A program made the position numbers and the translations under genes. Shown here in pieces: positions 10,060 to 19,415 of a stretch of DNA of 64,000 bases. The first letter of the stretch is position 1. The number at the start of each line of letters is the position of its first letter. The stretch comes from Hallella multisaccharivorax DSM 17128 (GTDB lineage Bacteria > Bacteroidota > Bacteroidia > Bacteroidales > Bacteroidaceae), in assembly GCF_000218235.1 (NCBI RefSeq), contig NZ_GL945017.1:1881775-1945774 (forward strand), read 5' to 3'. Under the pieces are notes generated by a model. It had not been told where the DNA came from. It did not search any database and worked only from the letters and a program-made list of their open reading frames with translations.

Positions 10060-10692
10060 ATGGAAATAGACAAGAGAAAGAATCAGGAAGAGTTCGAATC
10101 GCTGCTTCGCTCTACTAAGCGTGAGGGTATGGACTATGTCATCGAGGACTTAGAGAAGAGCGGCTTTTTCGAAGCGCCGGCTTCAGCCGGACATCACCTC
10201 AATATTGCCGGCGGACTGTGCCAGCATAGCCTTAACGTGTGTAAGGCTGGACTGATGATCTTTGACGGACTTAAGACTCTTGACGCCGCATCGGCTGGAG
10301 AGGTGAAGCGCGAAAGTGTCATCATCGCTACCCTGCTGCACGATGTCTGCAAAACCGACATTTATAAAAAGACCATCAAAAAGCATAAGAATAAGCTCGG
10401 ACAATGGGAAGATGCCGAGGGCTATAACATCAGTTATAAAGATTTTCCCATGGGGCATGGAGAGAAATCGGTCATCATGCTCCTGCTCAGCGGCCTGGAC
10501 CTGCACGATGACGAGATGCTCGCCATCAGATGGCATATGGGCGCGTTCGGGCTGAACATGAACTCCTATGAGGACGAGCGTTGCTATGACACCGCAAGAC
10601 AGGAATACCCATTGTGCTGCATCGTACAATGTGCTGACTCCATGGCGGCTGCCATCATGGAAGTGACACCACAGGATCGCGACGAGCTCTAA
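10060..10692 (+). CDS. HD-domain hydrolase
   Basis: The 210-residue cytoplasmic protein carries metal-binding HD-superfamily residues: His56 in GGLCQHSLNV, the His-Asp pair at 94-95 in LLHDVCK, later His residues in MGHGEKS and RWHMGAFG, and an Asp in QCADSMAA. The pattern resembles the HD domain of YhaM-type 3'-5' exoribonucleases, but the OB-fold RNA-binding domain of YhaM is missing. HD proteins hydrolyse phosphate esters, often of nucleotides. The substrate cannot be told from sequence. Confidence 0.8.
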   Translation: MEIDKRKNQEEFESLLRSTKREGMDYVIEDLEKSGFFEAPASAGHHLNIAGGLCQHSLNVCKAGLMIFDGLKTLDAASAGEVKRESVIIATLLHDVCKTDIYKKTIKKHKNKLGQWEDAEGYNISYKDFPMGHGEKSVIMLLLSGLDLHDDEMLAIRWHMGAFGLNMNSYEDERCYDTARQEYPLCCIVQCADSMAAAIMEVTPQDRDEL

Positions 10693-10700
10693 CCTTCCCA

Positions 10701-11130
10701 CTAACAAGAAGAGGCGGTCAACCATGACCGGCGGCAGCCCTTAGCTGAAACCATTATGATCACGCGGCAGCGGCACTTGCCGACACATGGGTAAAAGGTA
10801 TCAAATTCGATGTACAAAAGGGCATATGAAGGAATGTAGTGTCTGGGTACAATCTTCCAAAGCTCGCCACCCCACCCGCTCATGGCCCTCAAGAAGGATA
10901 TGCACATCAATGTATCGGCGATGCACTTCAAGCGTTTGCTGATCCTGAGAGAGTGTGTCGGGATTGACATTGTTGATAAAAAGCTTGTCGCCCTCGAGCC
11001 TTATTCTGCCCAATGGCGCATGGAGAAGATCGTGAGCGTCAACGTATGCGAAAAGTTCATGGAAAAGAGAATGAAGAGATCCATAACGGCCTGCATGAGT
11101 GAGTTTTCCGTAAATTATAATTGTAATTAA
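10701..11130 (-). pseudogene. Degraded YhcH/YjgK/YiaL-family gene
   Basis: Translating the minus strand from about 11115 to 10801 gives a good N-terminal two thirds of a YhcH/YiaL (DUF386) protein. Key segments are LEGDKLFINNVNP, the family signature HRRYIDVHILLEGHERVGW and ALEDCTQ. No ATG start is present in frame; the frame runs up from ATT/ACA codons. After ALEDCTQ the expected C-terminal half appears only as fragments in other frames, for example FDTFYPCVGKC and PRDHNGF, the latter ending in a stop. This shows at least one frameshift plus loss of the start. The family is linked to sialic-acid and uronate metabolism. No promoter was recognised. Confidence 0.7.
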
Positions 11131-11280
11131 ATGAGATTGAATGTTTCAAGAAAATACCAATTGCTACAAAGATAAGTAAGAAAAACAATAACGCAATGCT
11201 TTTCCAACCATAAAGACCACTTTCTCAGAAGATCGTCAAAAAAGTGGACGGCTATATTTTGCCATTCCAATTAAAAAAGG

Positions 11281-11288
11281 TACTTTTG
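11281..11288 (+). promoter_or_regulatory. -7 box of ftsK (TACTTTTG)
   Basis: TACTTTTG lies 19 bases before the ATG at 11307. It decides the start: the longer open frame from 11244 begins upstream of this promoter. Confidence 0.65.
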
Positions 11289-11306
11289 CATGATAAAAGC
11301 AAAGAA

Positions 11307-13793
11307 ATGACGAAGAGACGTTCAACCAAAAAATCCAAATCTTTTGGAGAAGCGGTGGGAATAAGAAATAGATTTGAGAGTGACACGGCTAACTTCTTTT
11401 TCGGCCTTGTACTCTTAGCAGTGTCTGTGTATCTCATTATTGCGATGGTGAGCTATTTGTCAACAGGCCCAGCGGACCAAAGCATATTGGAATCATTGAG
11501 ACCAATGGAGTTTCTCAATGGAAACCATGAGTTTGGCAACTATTGTGGATCTATTGGGGCAATCATATCGTATTATCTGATTACCATCAACTTTGGGTTG
11601 CCCGCCTTTCTCATACCCGCCTTTGTGATTTTAGTGGCATTGAAACTAATGAGGGCTTATTCCGTTAGCCTACTGAAATGGTTTCTTTGCATGGCCTTCA
11701 TAATGGTATGGCTCTCAATATTTTTAGCGAAGGTACTCTCGCCATTCATGGGCGAAGAAGTATATAATCCGGGTGGAATGCACGGACTTTTCTGCGTGAA
11801 GCGTATAGAAGACATCATCGGTGCTCCCGGCTTAATAGCGCTTCTTGCTGTCACGGCCATCGCCTTTCTTACTTACCTCAGTCATGAGACTATAGAGGTG
11901 GTGCGCAAAGCGCTGAATCCGGTGAAATATTTCACAGAGCGCGTCAAGCTCACGGTCAACAACCATGCAATCAACGAGGATGGATCTTTTGATTCCGATG
12001 ACACAGACGCCCAAGCTAATGAGGAAGAGGCGCTTTCTGAAGAGACACATACCGATGACGACAGTGCGCCAACTGTGGTCGATCTCACTGACTTCACCCA
12101 ATTTAAGGGTTCTAATACAGAAAAAAACGCGAAGGAAGGCATCGACAAAAGAATGCCTAAGACTAATGCCGTCGTTGGAAAAGCCGATGAGATAGCAAGT
12201 CTGACAGTGGAGAAGACATCCACAGAGGCTGCAGCCACCCAGAATACGGCAAAGACTTTGAGCGATCTCGATACACCTATCAATCCTTGGGAGCCCTTCA
12301 CACACTACAAGTTCCCCAGTTATGACCTGCTTAAGAGGTGCGACAGTAAACCGGTGATCGACATGGAAGAGATAAAATCAAACAATGCCCGCATTGTAGA
12401 TGTCCTCAAGAGTTTCAATGTCACCATCAGCAAAATCAACGCTACGGTAGGGCCTACGGTAACACTCTATGAGATTACGCCCGCAGAGGGCGTACGTATT
12501 AGCAAGATACGTGGCCTTGAAGCTGACATTGCGCTGAGCCTCGCTGCGCTGGGCATTCGCATCATAGCGCCTATACCCGGTAAGGGCACTATCGGCATTG
12601 AGGTGCCTAATAAAAAGCCGCAGATCGTCTCTATGGAGAGTGTGCTCAATACCAAGAAATTCCAAACCACGAAGATGATACTCCCCATGGCATTGGGTAA
12701 GACCATTACCAACGAGGTGTTTATGGTTGACCTTGCCAAGCTGCCCCATTTACTTGTGGCTGGCGCCACCGGACAGGGTAAGTCGGTAGGATTAAATGCC
12801 ATCATCACCTCTTTATTATATAAGAAACATCCCAACGAACTGAAATTCGTTCTCGTAGATCCGAAAAAGGTGGAGTTCAGCATTTACAATAAGATTGCGC
12901 CCCATTATATGGCTGCGCTGCCTGAAAATGAGGACGAACCCATCATTACCGACGTGCAAAAGGTAGTGAGGACGCTTAATTCACTTTGTAAACTCATGGA
13001 CCATCGCTATGATTTGCTGAAACTCGCCAATGTGAAGAAGATTGACGAATACAACGACAAGTTTATTCATCACAAGTTACGGCTCACAGATGGACATGAG
13101 TATATGCCGTATATCGTGGTAGTCATCGATGAGTTCGGTGACCTGATTATGACGGCTGGCAAGGAAATAGAAATGCCCATAGCCCGCATCGCACAATTAG
13201 CGCGTGCTGTAGGAATCCATATGATAATAGCCACACAGCGACCCACCACGAAGATTATTACCGGAAATATCAAAGCTAACTTCCCTGGCCGTATGGCATT
13301 CCGCGTTGCTTCGCAAATTGACTCACGGACTATCCTCGACCGTACGGGCGCCGACCAGCTCATCGGAAGAGGTGATATGCTGTTCCTTGGTGGCGGTGAG
13401 CCGGTGCGAGTACAATGCGCTTTCATTGATACATCGGAGATAGAAGCCATCAACGATTTTGTTTCCGCGGAGCCAGGTCCCGTGGATCCTTTTGAATTGC
13501 CTGAGCCCGATGATCCCAATGCCATGGGTGTCAGTGCAGGAGGAGATGGCGAGGCCAAAAACTTTGATCCATATTTCGATGAGGTGGCACATGCCATCGT
13601 CATCTCACAACAAGGCTCCACAAGTATGATTCAGCGGAGGTTCTCCATTGGATATAACCGTGCGGGACGTCTCATGGACCAACTGGAGAAAGCTGGCATT
13701 GTGGGGCCTGCACAAGGCGCAAAGCCTCGCGACGTGCTGCTGCAGGATGAGAATAGCCTGAATGCACTGTTGGCCAGAATACACGGTGTTTGA
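11307..13793 (+). CDS. ftsK: DNA translocase FtsK/SpoIIIE
   Basis: FtsK is a membrane-anchored ATPase at the division septum that pumps chromosome ends apart and activates dimer resolution. The 828-residue product has four N-terminal membrane segments (within about residues 30-210) and an acidic linker (about 225-330). The motor domain carries Walker A VAGATGQGKSVGLNAI and Walker B YIVVVIDEFGDLI. The C-terminal winged-helix gamma domain (QGSTSMIQRRFSIGYNRAGR) recognises the polar KOPS sequences. The linker is short compared with E. coli. The LolA-like gene follows after 45 bases. Confidence 0.97.
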   Translation: MTKRRSTKKSKSFGEAVGIRNRFESDTANFFFGLVLLAVSVYLIIAMVSYLSTGPADQSILESLRPMEFLNGNHEFGNYCGSIGAIISYYLITINFGLPAFLIPAFVILVALKLMRAYSVSLLKWFLCMAFIMVWLSIFLAKVLSPFMGEEVYNPGGMHGLFCVKRIEDIIGAPGLIALLAVTAIAFLTYLSHETIEVVRKALNPVKYFTERVKLTVNNHAINEDGSFDSDDTDAQANEEEALSEETHTDDDSAPTVVDLTDFTQFKGSNTEKNAKEGIDKRMPKTNAVVGKADEIASLTVEKTSTEAAATQNTAKTLSDLDTPINPWEPFTHYKFPSYDLLKRCDSKPVIDMEEIKSNNARIVDVLKSFNVTISKINATVGPTVTLYEITPAEGVRISKIRGLEADIALSLAALGIRIIAPIPGKGTIGIEVPNKKPQIVSMESVLNTKKFQTTKMILPMALGKTITNEVFMVDLAKLPHLLVAGATGQGKSVGLNAIITSLLYKKHPNELKFVLVDPKKVEFSIYNKIAPHYMAALPENEDEPIITDVQKVVRTLNSLCKLMDHRYDLLKLANVKKIDEYNDKFIHHKLRLTDGHEYMPYIVVVIDEFGDLIMTAGKEIEMPIARIAQLARAVGIHMIIATQRPTTKIITGNIKANFPGRMAFRVASQIDSRTILDRTGADQLIGRGDMLFLGGGEPVRVQCAFIDTSEIEAINDFVSAEPGPVDPFELPEPDDPNAMGVSAGGDGEAKNFDPYFDEVAHAIVISQQGSTSMIQRRFSIGYNRAGRLMDQLEKAGIVGPAQGAKPRDVLLQDENSLNALLARIHGV

Positions 13794-13838
13794 TGACAAT
13801 ATATATAGTTTTCTATAAAAAGGATAGCATTTAAGACC

Positions 13839-14447
13839 ATGAAGAAATCATTAGTTTTGAACATCCTGCTGTTACTCTGTATAAGCGTCTTTGCACAAGG
13901 TAGCAAGCAGGCAATGGAAGTATTGGACAAGACTGCTGCCGTCGTGGGACGCAATGGCGGAGCTCAAGCAGATTTCACTGTATCAGGTAAAAAGGTTGGT
14001 ACACAAACTGGAACGATTGCCATTAAAGGAAATATGTTTCAGGCGCGCACTAAAAAGGCAGTTGTATGGTATAACGGAAAAACACAGTGGAGCTACCTCA
14101 AGATGACAAATGAGGTCAACATCTCCACACCTACAGAAGCCAAACGCATGAGCATGAATCCTTGTACCTTCATCTCCATGTACAAGAATGGATATAAACT
14201 CTCAATGACAAAGGCTGGCGGCAATTATATAGTCCACATGATTGCAGAAAACAAACAACGGAGTGTACAAGAAGCTTATATCACTATCAACAAAGGATCT
14301 TACAAGCCGTCAGAAGTAAAAATGCGACAAGGCCGTGATTGGACCACTATTACTATCCGTAATTTTGTTGCCAAGGACCAACCCGACAGCAAGTTCTCTT
14401 TCAATGCAAAGGACTTCCCTAAGGCTGATGTTATTGATTTGAGATAA
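13839..14447 (+). CDS. LolA-like outer-membrane lipoprotein carrier
   Basis: The product has 202 residues with a cleavable signal peptide (about residues 1-19, ending VFAQG). The body alternates short strands, for example GTIAIKGNMFQARTKKAVVW and YNGKTQWSYLKMTNEV, as in the open beta-barrel of LolA, which ferries lipoproteins across the periplasm. LolA-like genes often follow ftsK in Bacteroidota and other phyla, and the 45-base spacing here suggests co-transcription. The Bacteroidota members are divergent, so the assignment rests on pattern and position. Confidence 0.82.
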   Translation: MKKSLVLNILLLLCISVFAQGSKQAMEVLDKTAAVVGRNGGAQADFTVSGKKVGTQTGTIAIKGNMFQARTKKAVVWYNGKTQWSYLKMTNEVNISTPTEAKRMSMNPCTFISMYKNGYKLSMTKAGGNYIVHMIAENKQRSVQEAYITINKGSYKPSEVKMRQGRDWTTITIRNFVAKDQPDSKFSFNAKDFPKADVIDLR

Positions 14448-14461
14448 ATAAGTATTAGCTT

Positions 14462-14514
14462 TTGGGTGATAATGAAACATGTCAAGGCAGAACAAAACAA
14501 TCATTATCACCCAA
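14462..14514. terminator. Bidirectional hairpin between lolA-like gene and thiL
   Basis: The arms TTGGGTGATAATGA (14462-14475) and TCATTATCACCCAA (14501-14514) are perfectly complementary over 14 bp with a 25-base loop. It lies between two convergent genes. No strong T-tract follows, so termination is plausible but not certain. Confidence 0.6.
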
Positions 14515-14540
14515 CACTTTAGTAACTAAGGTCTATCCAA

Positions 14541-15656
14541 CTAAAGGAGTGGATTCCATCCTTGTGCCGTAATGTCAAACTCCTGACCGTCCCCACGCGA
14601 GATAAGGCGGCAACCTAATTCTTCTTTAGTGATGTAGCCTATCTGCCTAATTCCTTGACTTTCTAAAGCATTAAGCTTATCGTGGTCGCCAATGGGGCAA
14701 GTGAAAAGCAGCTCATAGTCCTCTCCCCCATTCATGGCGCAAGTAGTCACATTCATATTAAATTCTTCCGCCGTGACTGCCGTTTGATAGTCAATGGGGA
14801 TATTTTTTTCATAGATACGGCAACCGCAATGACTTTGATGGCAGATATGCAACAGTTCAGATGAGAGACCGTCCGAGATGTCCATCATCGCGGTAGGACG
14901 AATATGATTCTCACGCAGAAGATTGATGATATCCCCTCTTGCCTCCGGCCTTAATTGGCGTTGAAGCAGATACTCACGTCCGGCAAAATCAGGTTGGAAA
15001 TCGATTATCTTCATACCTTCCTCCTGTAAATGCTTCACAAGTGCATCATTACCGTCTTTTTGTGCACTTCTGATTTTAGCGTTAAGTTCGTCAATCTGTT
15101 GATAATACACACTCTTCTCACGCTCTAACAGCTGCAATCCCATGTAAGAGGCTCCCAAATCACCACTGACACAAATGAGATCCGTCTCATTGGCGCCATT
15201 ACGATAAACAATATCTTCCCTTGCTGCTTCTCCCACACACGTGATACTGATGGCAAGCCCCGTCATTGATGAGCAAGTGTCTCCACCGACGATATCCACA
15301 TTCCACTTGTCGCAAGCTTGGTGAAGCCCCGCATAAAAATCGTCAAGATCCTCCACTTTGAAACGTTTGCCAAGAGCAATGCTTACCAAAAGCTGTCGCG
15401 GCGTGCCATTCATGGCAAACACATCACTCAGATTGACCATTGCACCCTTGTAACCCAATTGCTCCATGCTGTTGTAAGTAAGGTCGAAATGCACCCCTTC
15501 CATCAGCATGTCCGTCGTGACAAGCACCTCCTTGTCGGGATAGGAAAGCACCGTGCAGTCGTCACCTACCCCTTTCAGCGTTGACGGATTGCCGACTTTA
15601 ATATCTTTGGTGAGCCGGTTAATAAGGCCGAATTCACCAAGTTCCTTTATTTCCAT
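14541..15656 (-). CDS. thiL: Thiamine-monophosphate kinase
   Basis: ThiL phosphorylates thiamine monophosphate to the active cofactor TPP. Family motifs are visible: the N-terminal LGEFGLINRL, GVGDDCTVL, VTTDMLMEGVHFD, GYKGAMVNLSDVFAMNG and VGGDTCSS, and a C-terminal GGEDYELLFT. At 371 residues it is about 40 longer than usual. The extra length is mainly a charged helical insertion near residues 180-220 (YYQQIDELNAKI to LQEEGMKI). It is the last gene of a minus-strand run and follows punA by 15 bases. It lies far from the riboswitch-controlled thiamine locus at 37-40.6 kb. Confidence 0.95.
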   Translation of the reverse strand: MEIKELGEFGLINRLTKDIKVGNPSTLKGVGDDCTVLSYPDKEVLVTTDMLMEGVHFDLTYNSMEQLGYKGAMVNLSDVFAMNGTPRQLLVSIALGKRFKVEDLDDFYAGLHQACDKWNVDIVGGDTCSSMTGLAISITCVGEAAREDIVYRNGANETDLICVSGDLGASYMGLQLLEREKSVYYQQIDELNAKIRSAQKDGNDALVKHLQEEGMKIIDFQPDFAGREYLLQRQLRPEARGDIINLLRENHIRPTAMMDISDGLSSELLHICHQSHCGCRIYEKNIPIDYQTAVTAEEFNMNVTTCAMNGGEDYELLFTCPIGDHDKLNALESQGIRQIGYITKEELGCRLISRGDGQEFDITAQGWNPLL

Positions 15657-15671
15657 AGATGGTAAAGATAT

Positions 15672-16484
15672 TTAGTTACAGCGCCTGATCATCTCCCTGA
15701 AAATCTCAGCCATGAGAGGTTGTGATGCGTTTGCTGCCTGCTGCACCTCCTCATGGCTCACCTCCACTGGCACGTCAAATCCTCCAAGATCGGTGATAAC
15801 GCTGATACCAAACACCTTCATGCCACAGTGGTGCGCCACTATGACCTCCGGCACCGTGCTCATGCCCACTGCACTACCGCCAAGTAGATGGTACATACGG
15901 TATTCAGAAGGAGTCTCAAACGTGGGCCCCTGCACGCCGACATATACACCATGCATCAGGCGAATGCCCTTCTCTCTGCCTATCTCATCGGCCAGGTCAC
16001 GCAACTGCTTGTCGTAAACCTCATGCATATCAGGGAAACGTGGACCGGTGGGGAAGTTCTTGCCATGAAGCGGATGTTCTGGGAAGAAGTTGATGTGATC
16101 ATCAATAATCATCAGGTCCCCGATCTTGAAGCTGGGATTCATTCCTCCCGCAGCATTGCTGACAAAAAGCGTATTGATACCGAGCTCATACATCACTCTC
16201 ACAGGGAAAGTCACTTCCTTCATCGAATAACCTTCATAATAATGGAAACGACCGTCCATGGCCATGATATCCCTTCCGCCGAGCTTACCGAAGATGAGCT
16301 TACCGGCATGTCCATCCACTGTCGAAACAGGGAAGTTGGGAATTTCCTTATAAGGAAATTCTGTGGTATCAGTTATCTCGGAAGCTAATTGTCCGAGTCC
16401 TGTTCCCAGTATGATCGCCGTCGTTGGCCGTGCGGGCATTCTTTCCCTTAGCCAAGATGCTGTCTCTTGAATTTTTTCGTACAT
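15672..16484 (-). CDS. punA: Purine nucleoside phosphorylase
   Basis: The 270-residue enzyme cleaves inosine and guanosine with phosphate to free base and ribose 1-phosphate. It shows the trimeric high-molecular-mass PNP signatures: phosphate-binding IILGTGLGQLA, MDGRFHYYEGY, the family motif VSNAAGGMNPSFKIGDLM, VYVGVQGPTFETPSEYRM and GMSTVPEVIVAHHCGM. The start codon lies inside the 3' end of lpxK in another frame, with a 116-base overlap, so translation may be coupled to lpxK. The product is a salvage enzyme of the cytoplasm. Confidence 0.95.
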   Translation of the reverse strand: MYEKIQETASWLRERMPARPTTAIILGTGLGQLASEITDTTEFPYKEIPNFPVSTVDGHAGKLIFGKLGGRDIMAMDGRFHYYEGYSMKEVTFPVRVMYELGINTLFVSNAAGGMNPSFKIGDLMIIDDHINFFPEHPLHGKNFPTGPRFPDMHEVYDKQLRDLADEIGREKGIRLMHGVYVGVQGPTFETPSEYRMYHLLGGSAVGMSTVPEVIVAHHCGMKVFGISVITDLGGFDVPVEVSHEEVQQAANASQPLMAEIFREMIRRCN

Positions 16485-17544
16485 AGCTTATTATCTTATT
16501 AGTAAATAATTCTTCTTCCGGCTCCTGCATAAATCTTACCTGTATAGGCAAAACATACAGAGAGTCTTTCACCTCCTGACTCAAGCCTTCCGTCTGCAAG
16601 AGCCGTGTAGAGTCTTTCTCTGTAGTCACTATTATCTTTGGACCATCCAGTTTGGCAAAAGCTTGATTGATTGTTTCCACATCCTTTTGCGTGAAAGAAT
16701 GGTGATCATTAAAAGTAAGAGGGATCAAACTTCGGCACTTTAATCTGATATCATTCTCCATCTCCTCAGGAGAGGCAATGCCAGCCAAGAGCAGCACATT
16801 ATACTTCTTCAAATCAGGCAAAGCCATTGCTGTCCCTTGATGATAAAGCGAGTAGAGATCTCCGTATTCCATCGTAGTGAAGAAAAGCTCCTGATAAGGA
16901 AAAAGATTCATCGCCTTTGTCAACACACGAATATCCATCGGCTTTAAATCCTCCGGGCATTTGGTCACTATAACGAAATCAGCGCGCTGTTTCCCCGACA
17001 AGGGTTCACGCAGTCGTCCGGCGGGAAGCAACTTGTCGTAGATGACAAGCCGGTGGTAATCAACAAGCAGTATATTAATTCCAGGCTTGACATAACGGTG
17101 CTGGAAGGCGTCGTCAAGGAGAATCACATCCACGTCTTTAGTAGCTTCGTCGTTTATCAGGCGGTCTATTCCCTGTCTGCGGTTGGCATCCACGGCAACA
17201 TAAATATTACGGAATTTCCGCTTCACCTGGAAAGGTTCGTCGCCGATTTCAGTCACAGTCGAATTGTCGTCGGCCAATACATAGCCCTTACTCTTCCGCT
17301 TATATCCCCTTGACAACACTGCCACCCTGGCAATACTGTCAAGCATACGCACGAGGTATTCTACGTGAGGGGTCTTGCCTGTCCCGCCGACGGTGATGTT
17401 GCCGACGGCTATGACAGGGATATCGTAAGACTGTTGATGAAGCAAACCTACGTTGAAAAGCCAGTTGCGAAAGCTTACGCCCACGCCGTAGATCCAGCTC
17501 AACGGCAAAAGCCACTCACGTATCTTGATAAGATCACCCTCCAT
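16369..17544 (-). CDS. lpxK: Tetraacyldisaccharide 4'-kinase (lipid A)
   Basis: LpxK phosphorylates the lipid A disaccharide precursor at the inner membrane. The N-terminal hydrophobic segment WLLPLSWIYGVGVSFRNWLF is followed by the P-loop VGNITVGGTGKTP, LSRGYKRKSKG, GDEPFQ, and ILLDDAFQHR with the catalytic Asp region. The expected end of the family lies near NKIISYVRKN. The chain then continues for about 35 polar residues that overlap the start of punA. This tail is probably a by-product of the overlap. The gene lies 26 bases after sppA. Confidence 0.95.
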   Translation of the reverse strand: MEGDLIKIREWLLPLSWIYGVGVSFRNWLFNVGLLHQQSYDIPVIAVGNITVGGTGKTPHVEYLVRMLDSIARVAVLSRGYKRKSKGYVLADDNSTVTEIGDEPFQVKRKFRNIYVAVDANRRQGIDRLINDEATKDVDVILLDDAFQHRYVKPGINILLVDYHRLVIYDKLLPAGRLREPLSGKQRADFVIVTKCPEDLKPMDIRVLTKAMNLFPYQELFFTTMEYGDLYSLYHQGTAMALPDLKKYNVLLLAGIASPEEMENDIRLKCRSLIPLTFNDHHSFTQKDVETINQAFAKLDGPKIIVTTEKDSTRLLQTEGLSQEVKDSLYVLPIQVRFMQEPEEELFTNKIISYVRKNSRDSILAKGKNARTANDGDHTGNRTRTISFRDN

Positions 17545-17570
17545 AGAATGTAAAATTTAAAATGTCAGCC

Positions 17571-19364
17571 TCAGTTCCGAATGATGAGATAAGGCAGGCG
17601 TGCCTGCATCTTACCCATTGACCTGGCCTGATCCATCAGCACGAAAGACATATAATAGGGCCCCAGAAGTGATTGCAGTTTCTCATCCAAAAGCGAACCT
17701 GTCGCTTCATCACTGTTGCCCAGTAACTTGGCGAGGAAACTTTTCTGTGTCGGATAATCCACAGTATGGTATTTTTTCAGCTTTGCCAATTTCGCTGCCT
17801 TGGCAACAGCCTTGTCCATCCCACCCAAACCATCGACGAGTCTCAGCTTCAAGGCATCCATACCCAAAAAGACATGCCCCTGTGCACATTGCTCCACTGC
17901 ATCCATGGAAAGATGGCGTCCTGCCGCCACACGCGACTTGAAGAGCTGATAGCCCCTATTGACGCTTGCCTGCATCTTTGCTCCCTGCTCTGCGTTGAGC
18001 GGTGCAAGCATAAGTCCGTATATCGACATGCCCATAGTTGCGTTGCGGTTGGTCTCCACCCCGTCAAACTTCAGGCCAAGCTTTTGTGCCAGTCCAGATC
18101 CTTCCTGCAGCATACCGAAAATACCGATGGAACCCGTAATGGTTGTGGGGTCAGCAAAGATGTAGTCGGCTCCACTGCTGATATAGTATCCGCCAGAAGC
18201 CGCATAACCACTCATAGAAACCACGACAGGCTTCCCTGATTTTTTCAATTGCCCGATAGCATGCCAGATCTGTTCGGAGTCATAGCTTGATCCACCGGGG
18301 GAGTTGACACGGATGACAACCGCTTTCACATCGTTATCTTTGGCCAAATCATTCATATCCCGACTCATGTCCTTGCCGACGATATAGCGGGTGTTTTTAT
18401 AAATGTTGCCGCTCGGCTCCTGATAGACAATTTCACCCGAAGCGTAATAGACAGCTATCTCATCACCACTGTTATCGTTGTTCACAGTCATCATGTCTGC
18501 AACCGTCGCCTGAGGAATGGTCTTGTCAGTGTCAAGGCCTAACTTCTTTCTGATAATGCCTCTTATCTCATCATTATAGAGCACTCCGTCGAAGAACTTG
18601 TATTTCACCAACTGCCTTGCATCCTCCATCGACACCATGTCGTCGGCATACCTGTTGAGGTCTGTCTTACTGATGTGACGGCTCTTAGAGACTGCATCTA
18701 CAACCACATCCCATATGCCGTCGAGATAGCGTTGTGCCTGCTCGCGGCTGGGATCGCTCATTTTCTCTTCCGTAAAGGTTTCTGTGGCACTCTTGTACTT
18801 GCCGCATTTGAAAGCCATTGTACTGATGCCCACCTTCTTAAACAGGTCTTTGAGAAATACGATTTTTGCACCCAGGCCCTGCCATTGAAACTCCCCTTGG
18901 GGGTTGATATAAACCTTGTCGGCAACAGAAGCAATGTAATAGTCGTTGGTGGCGTATTGTTCTCCAAAGGCAATGATCCATTTCCCTGAAGTCTTGAAAT
19001 CAGCCAAAGCATCGCGTAGCTCCTGAGCCTGCGCCATGTCCGATTCCATTCCATCAGCTTCTATATAAATGCCTTTTATCTTATCAGACGTCTTTGCTTC
19101 CCTTACGGCCGTAAGCATATCGGCAAGTCCCTGATTCGCTTCATCGTCGCCCTGCAGCATCTTCAGCGGGGAGCTATCTGACGCCTGGTCCTGCAGGGTG
19201 CCGCGGAGATTGAGCACAAGCACACTGCCATCTTCGATGGAAGAAGATGTGCCGGCTGATGCAGCCATACCCAAGATGCCGACAAGACCGATCACTGTAG
19301 CCACCACGGTGAACAGCAGAATGCCAACAAAGGTAGCCAAGACGTTTTTCAAGAAATTATTCAT
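17571..19364 (-). CDS. sppA: Signal peptide peptidase SppA, 67-kDa type
   Basis: The 597-residue membrane protease degrades cleaved signal peptides. A single N-terminal membrane segment (about residues 8-34) is followed by two ClpP-like repeats, as in E. coli SppA. The general base lysine lies in FKCGKYKSATETF in the first repeat. The nucleophilic serine lies in SGYAASGGYYISSGAD in the second, with PTTITGSIGIFG behind it. It sits in a minus-strand run between a DUF2461 gene and lpxK; no promoter was recognised directly before it. Confidence 0.95.
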   Translation of the reverse strand: MNNFLKNVLATFVGILLFTVVATVIGLVGILGMAASAGTSSSIEDGSVLVLNLRGTLQDQASDSSPLKMLQGDDEANQGLADMLTAVREAKTSDKIKGIYIEADGMESDMAQAQELRDALADFKTSGKWIIAFGEQYATNDYYIASVADKVYINPQGEFQWQGLGAKIVFLKDLFKKVGISTMAFKCGKYKSATETFTEEKMSDPSREQAQRYLDGIWDVVVDAVSKSRHISKTDLNRYADDMVSMEDARQLVKYKFFDGVLYNDEIRGIIRKKLGLDTDKTIPQATVADMMTVNNDNSGDEIAVYYASGEIVYQEPSGNIYKNTRYIVGKDMSRDMNDLAKDNDVKAVVIRVNSPGGSSYDSEQIWHAIGQLKKSGKPVVVSMSGYAASGGYYISSGADYIFADPTTITGSIGIFGMLQEGSGLAQKLGLKFDGVETNRNATMGMSIYGLMLAPLNAEQGAKMQASVNRGYQLFKSRVAAGRHLSMDAVEQCAQGHVFLGMDALKLRLVDGLGGMDKAVAKAAKLAKLKKYHTVDYPTQKSFLAKLLGNSDEATGSLLDEKLQSLLGPYYMSFVLMDQARSMGKMQARLPYLIIRN

Positions 19365-19415
19365 TGTTTGTTAAGTTGGTTTTCGGGTAAAACATTCAAT
19401 TATTGTTATTTCACA

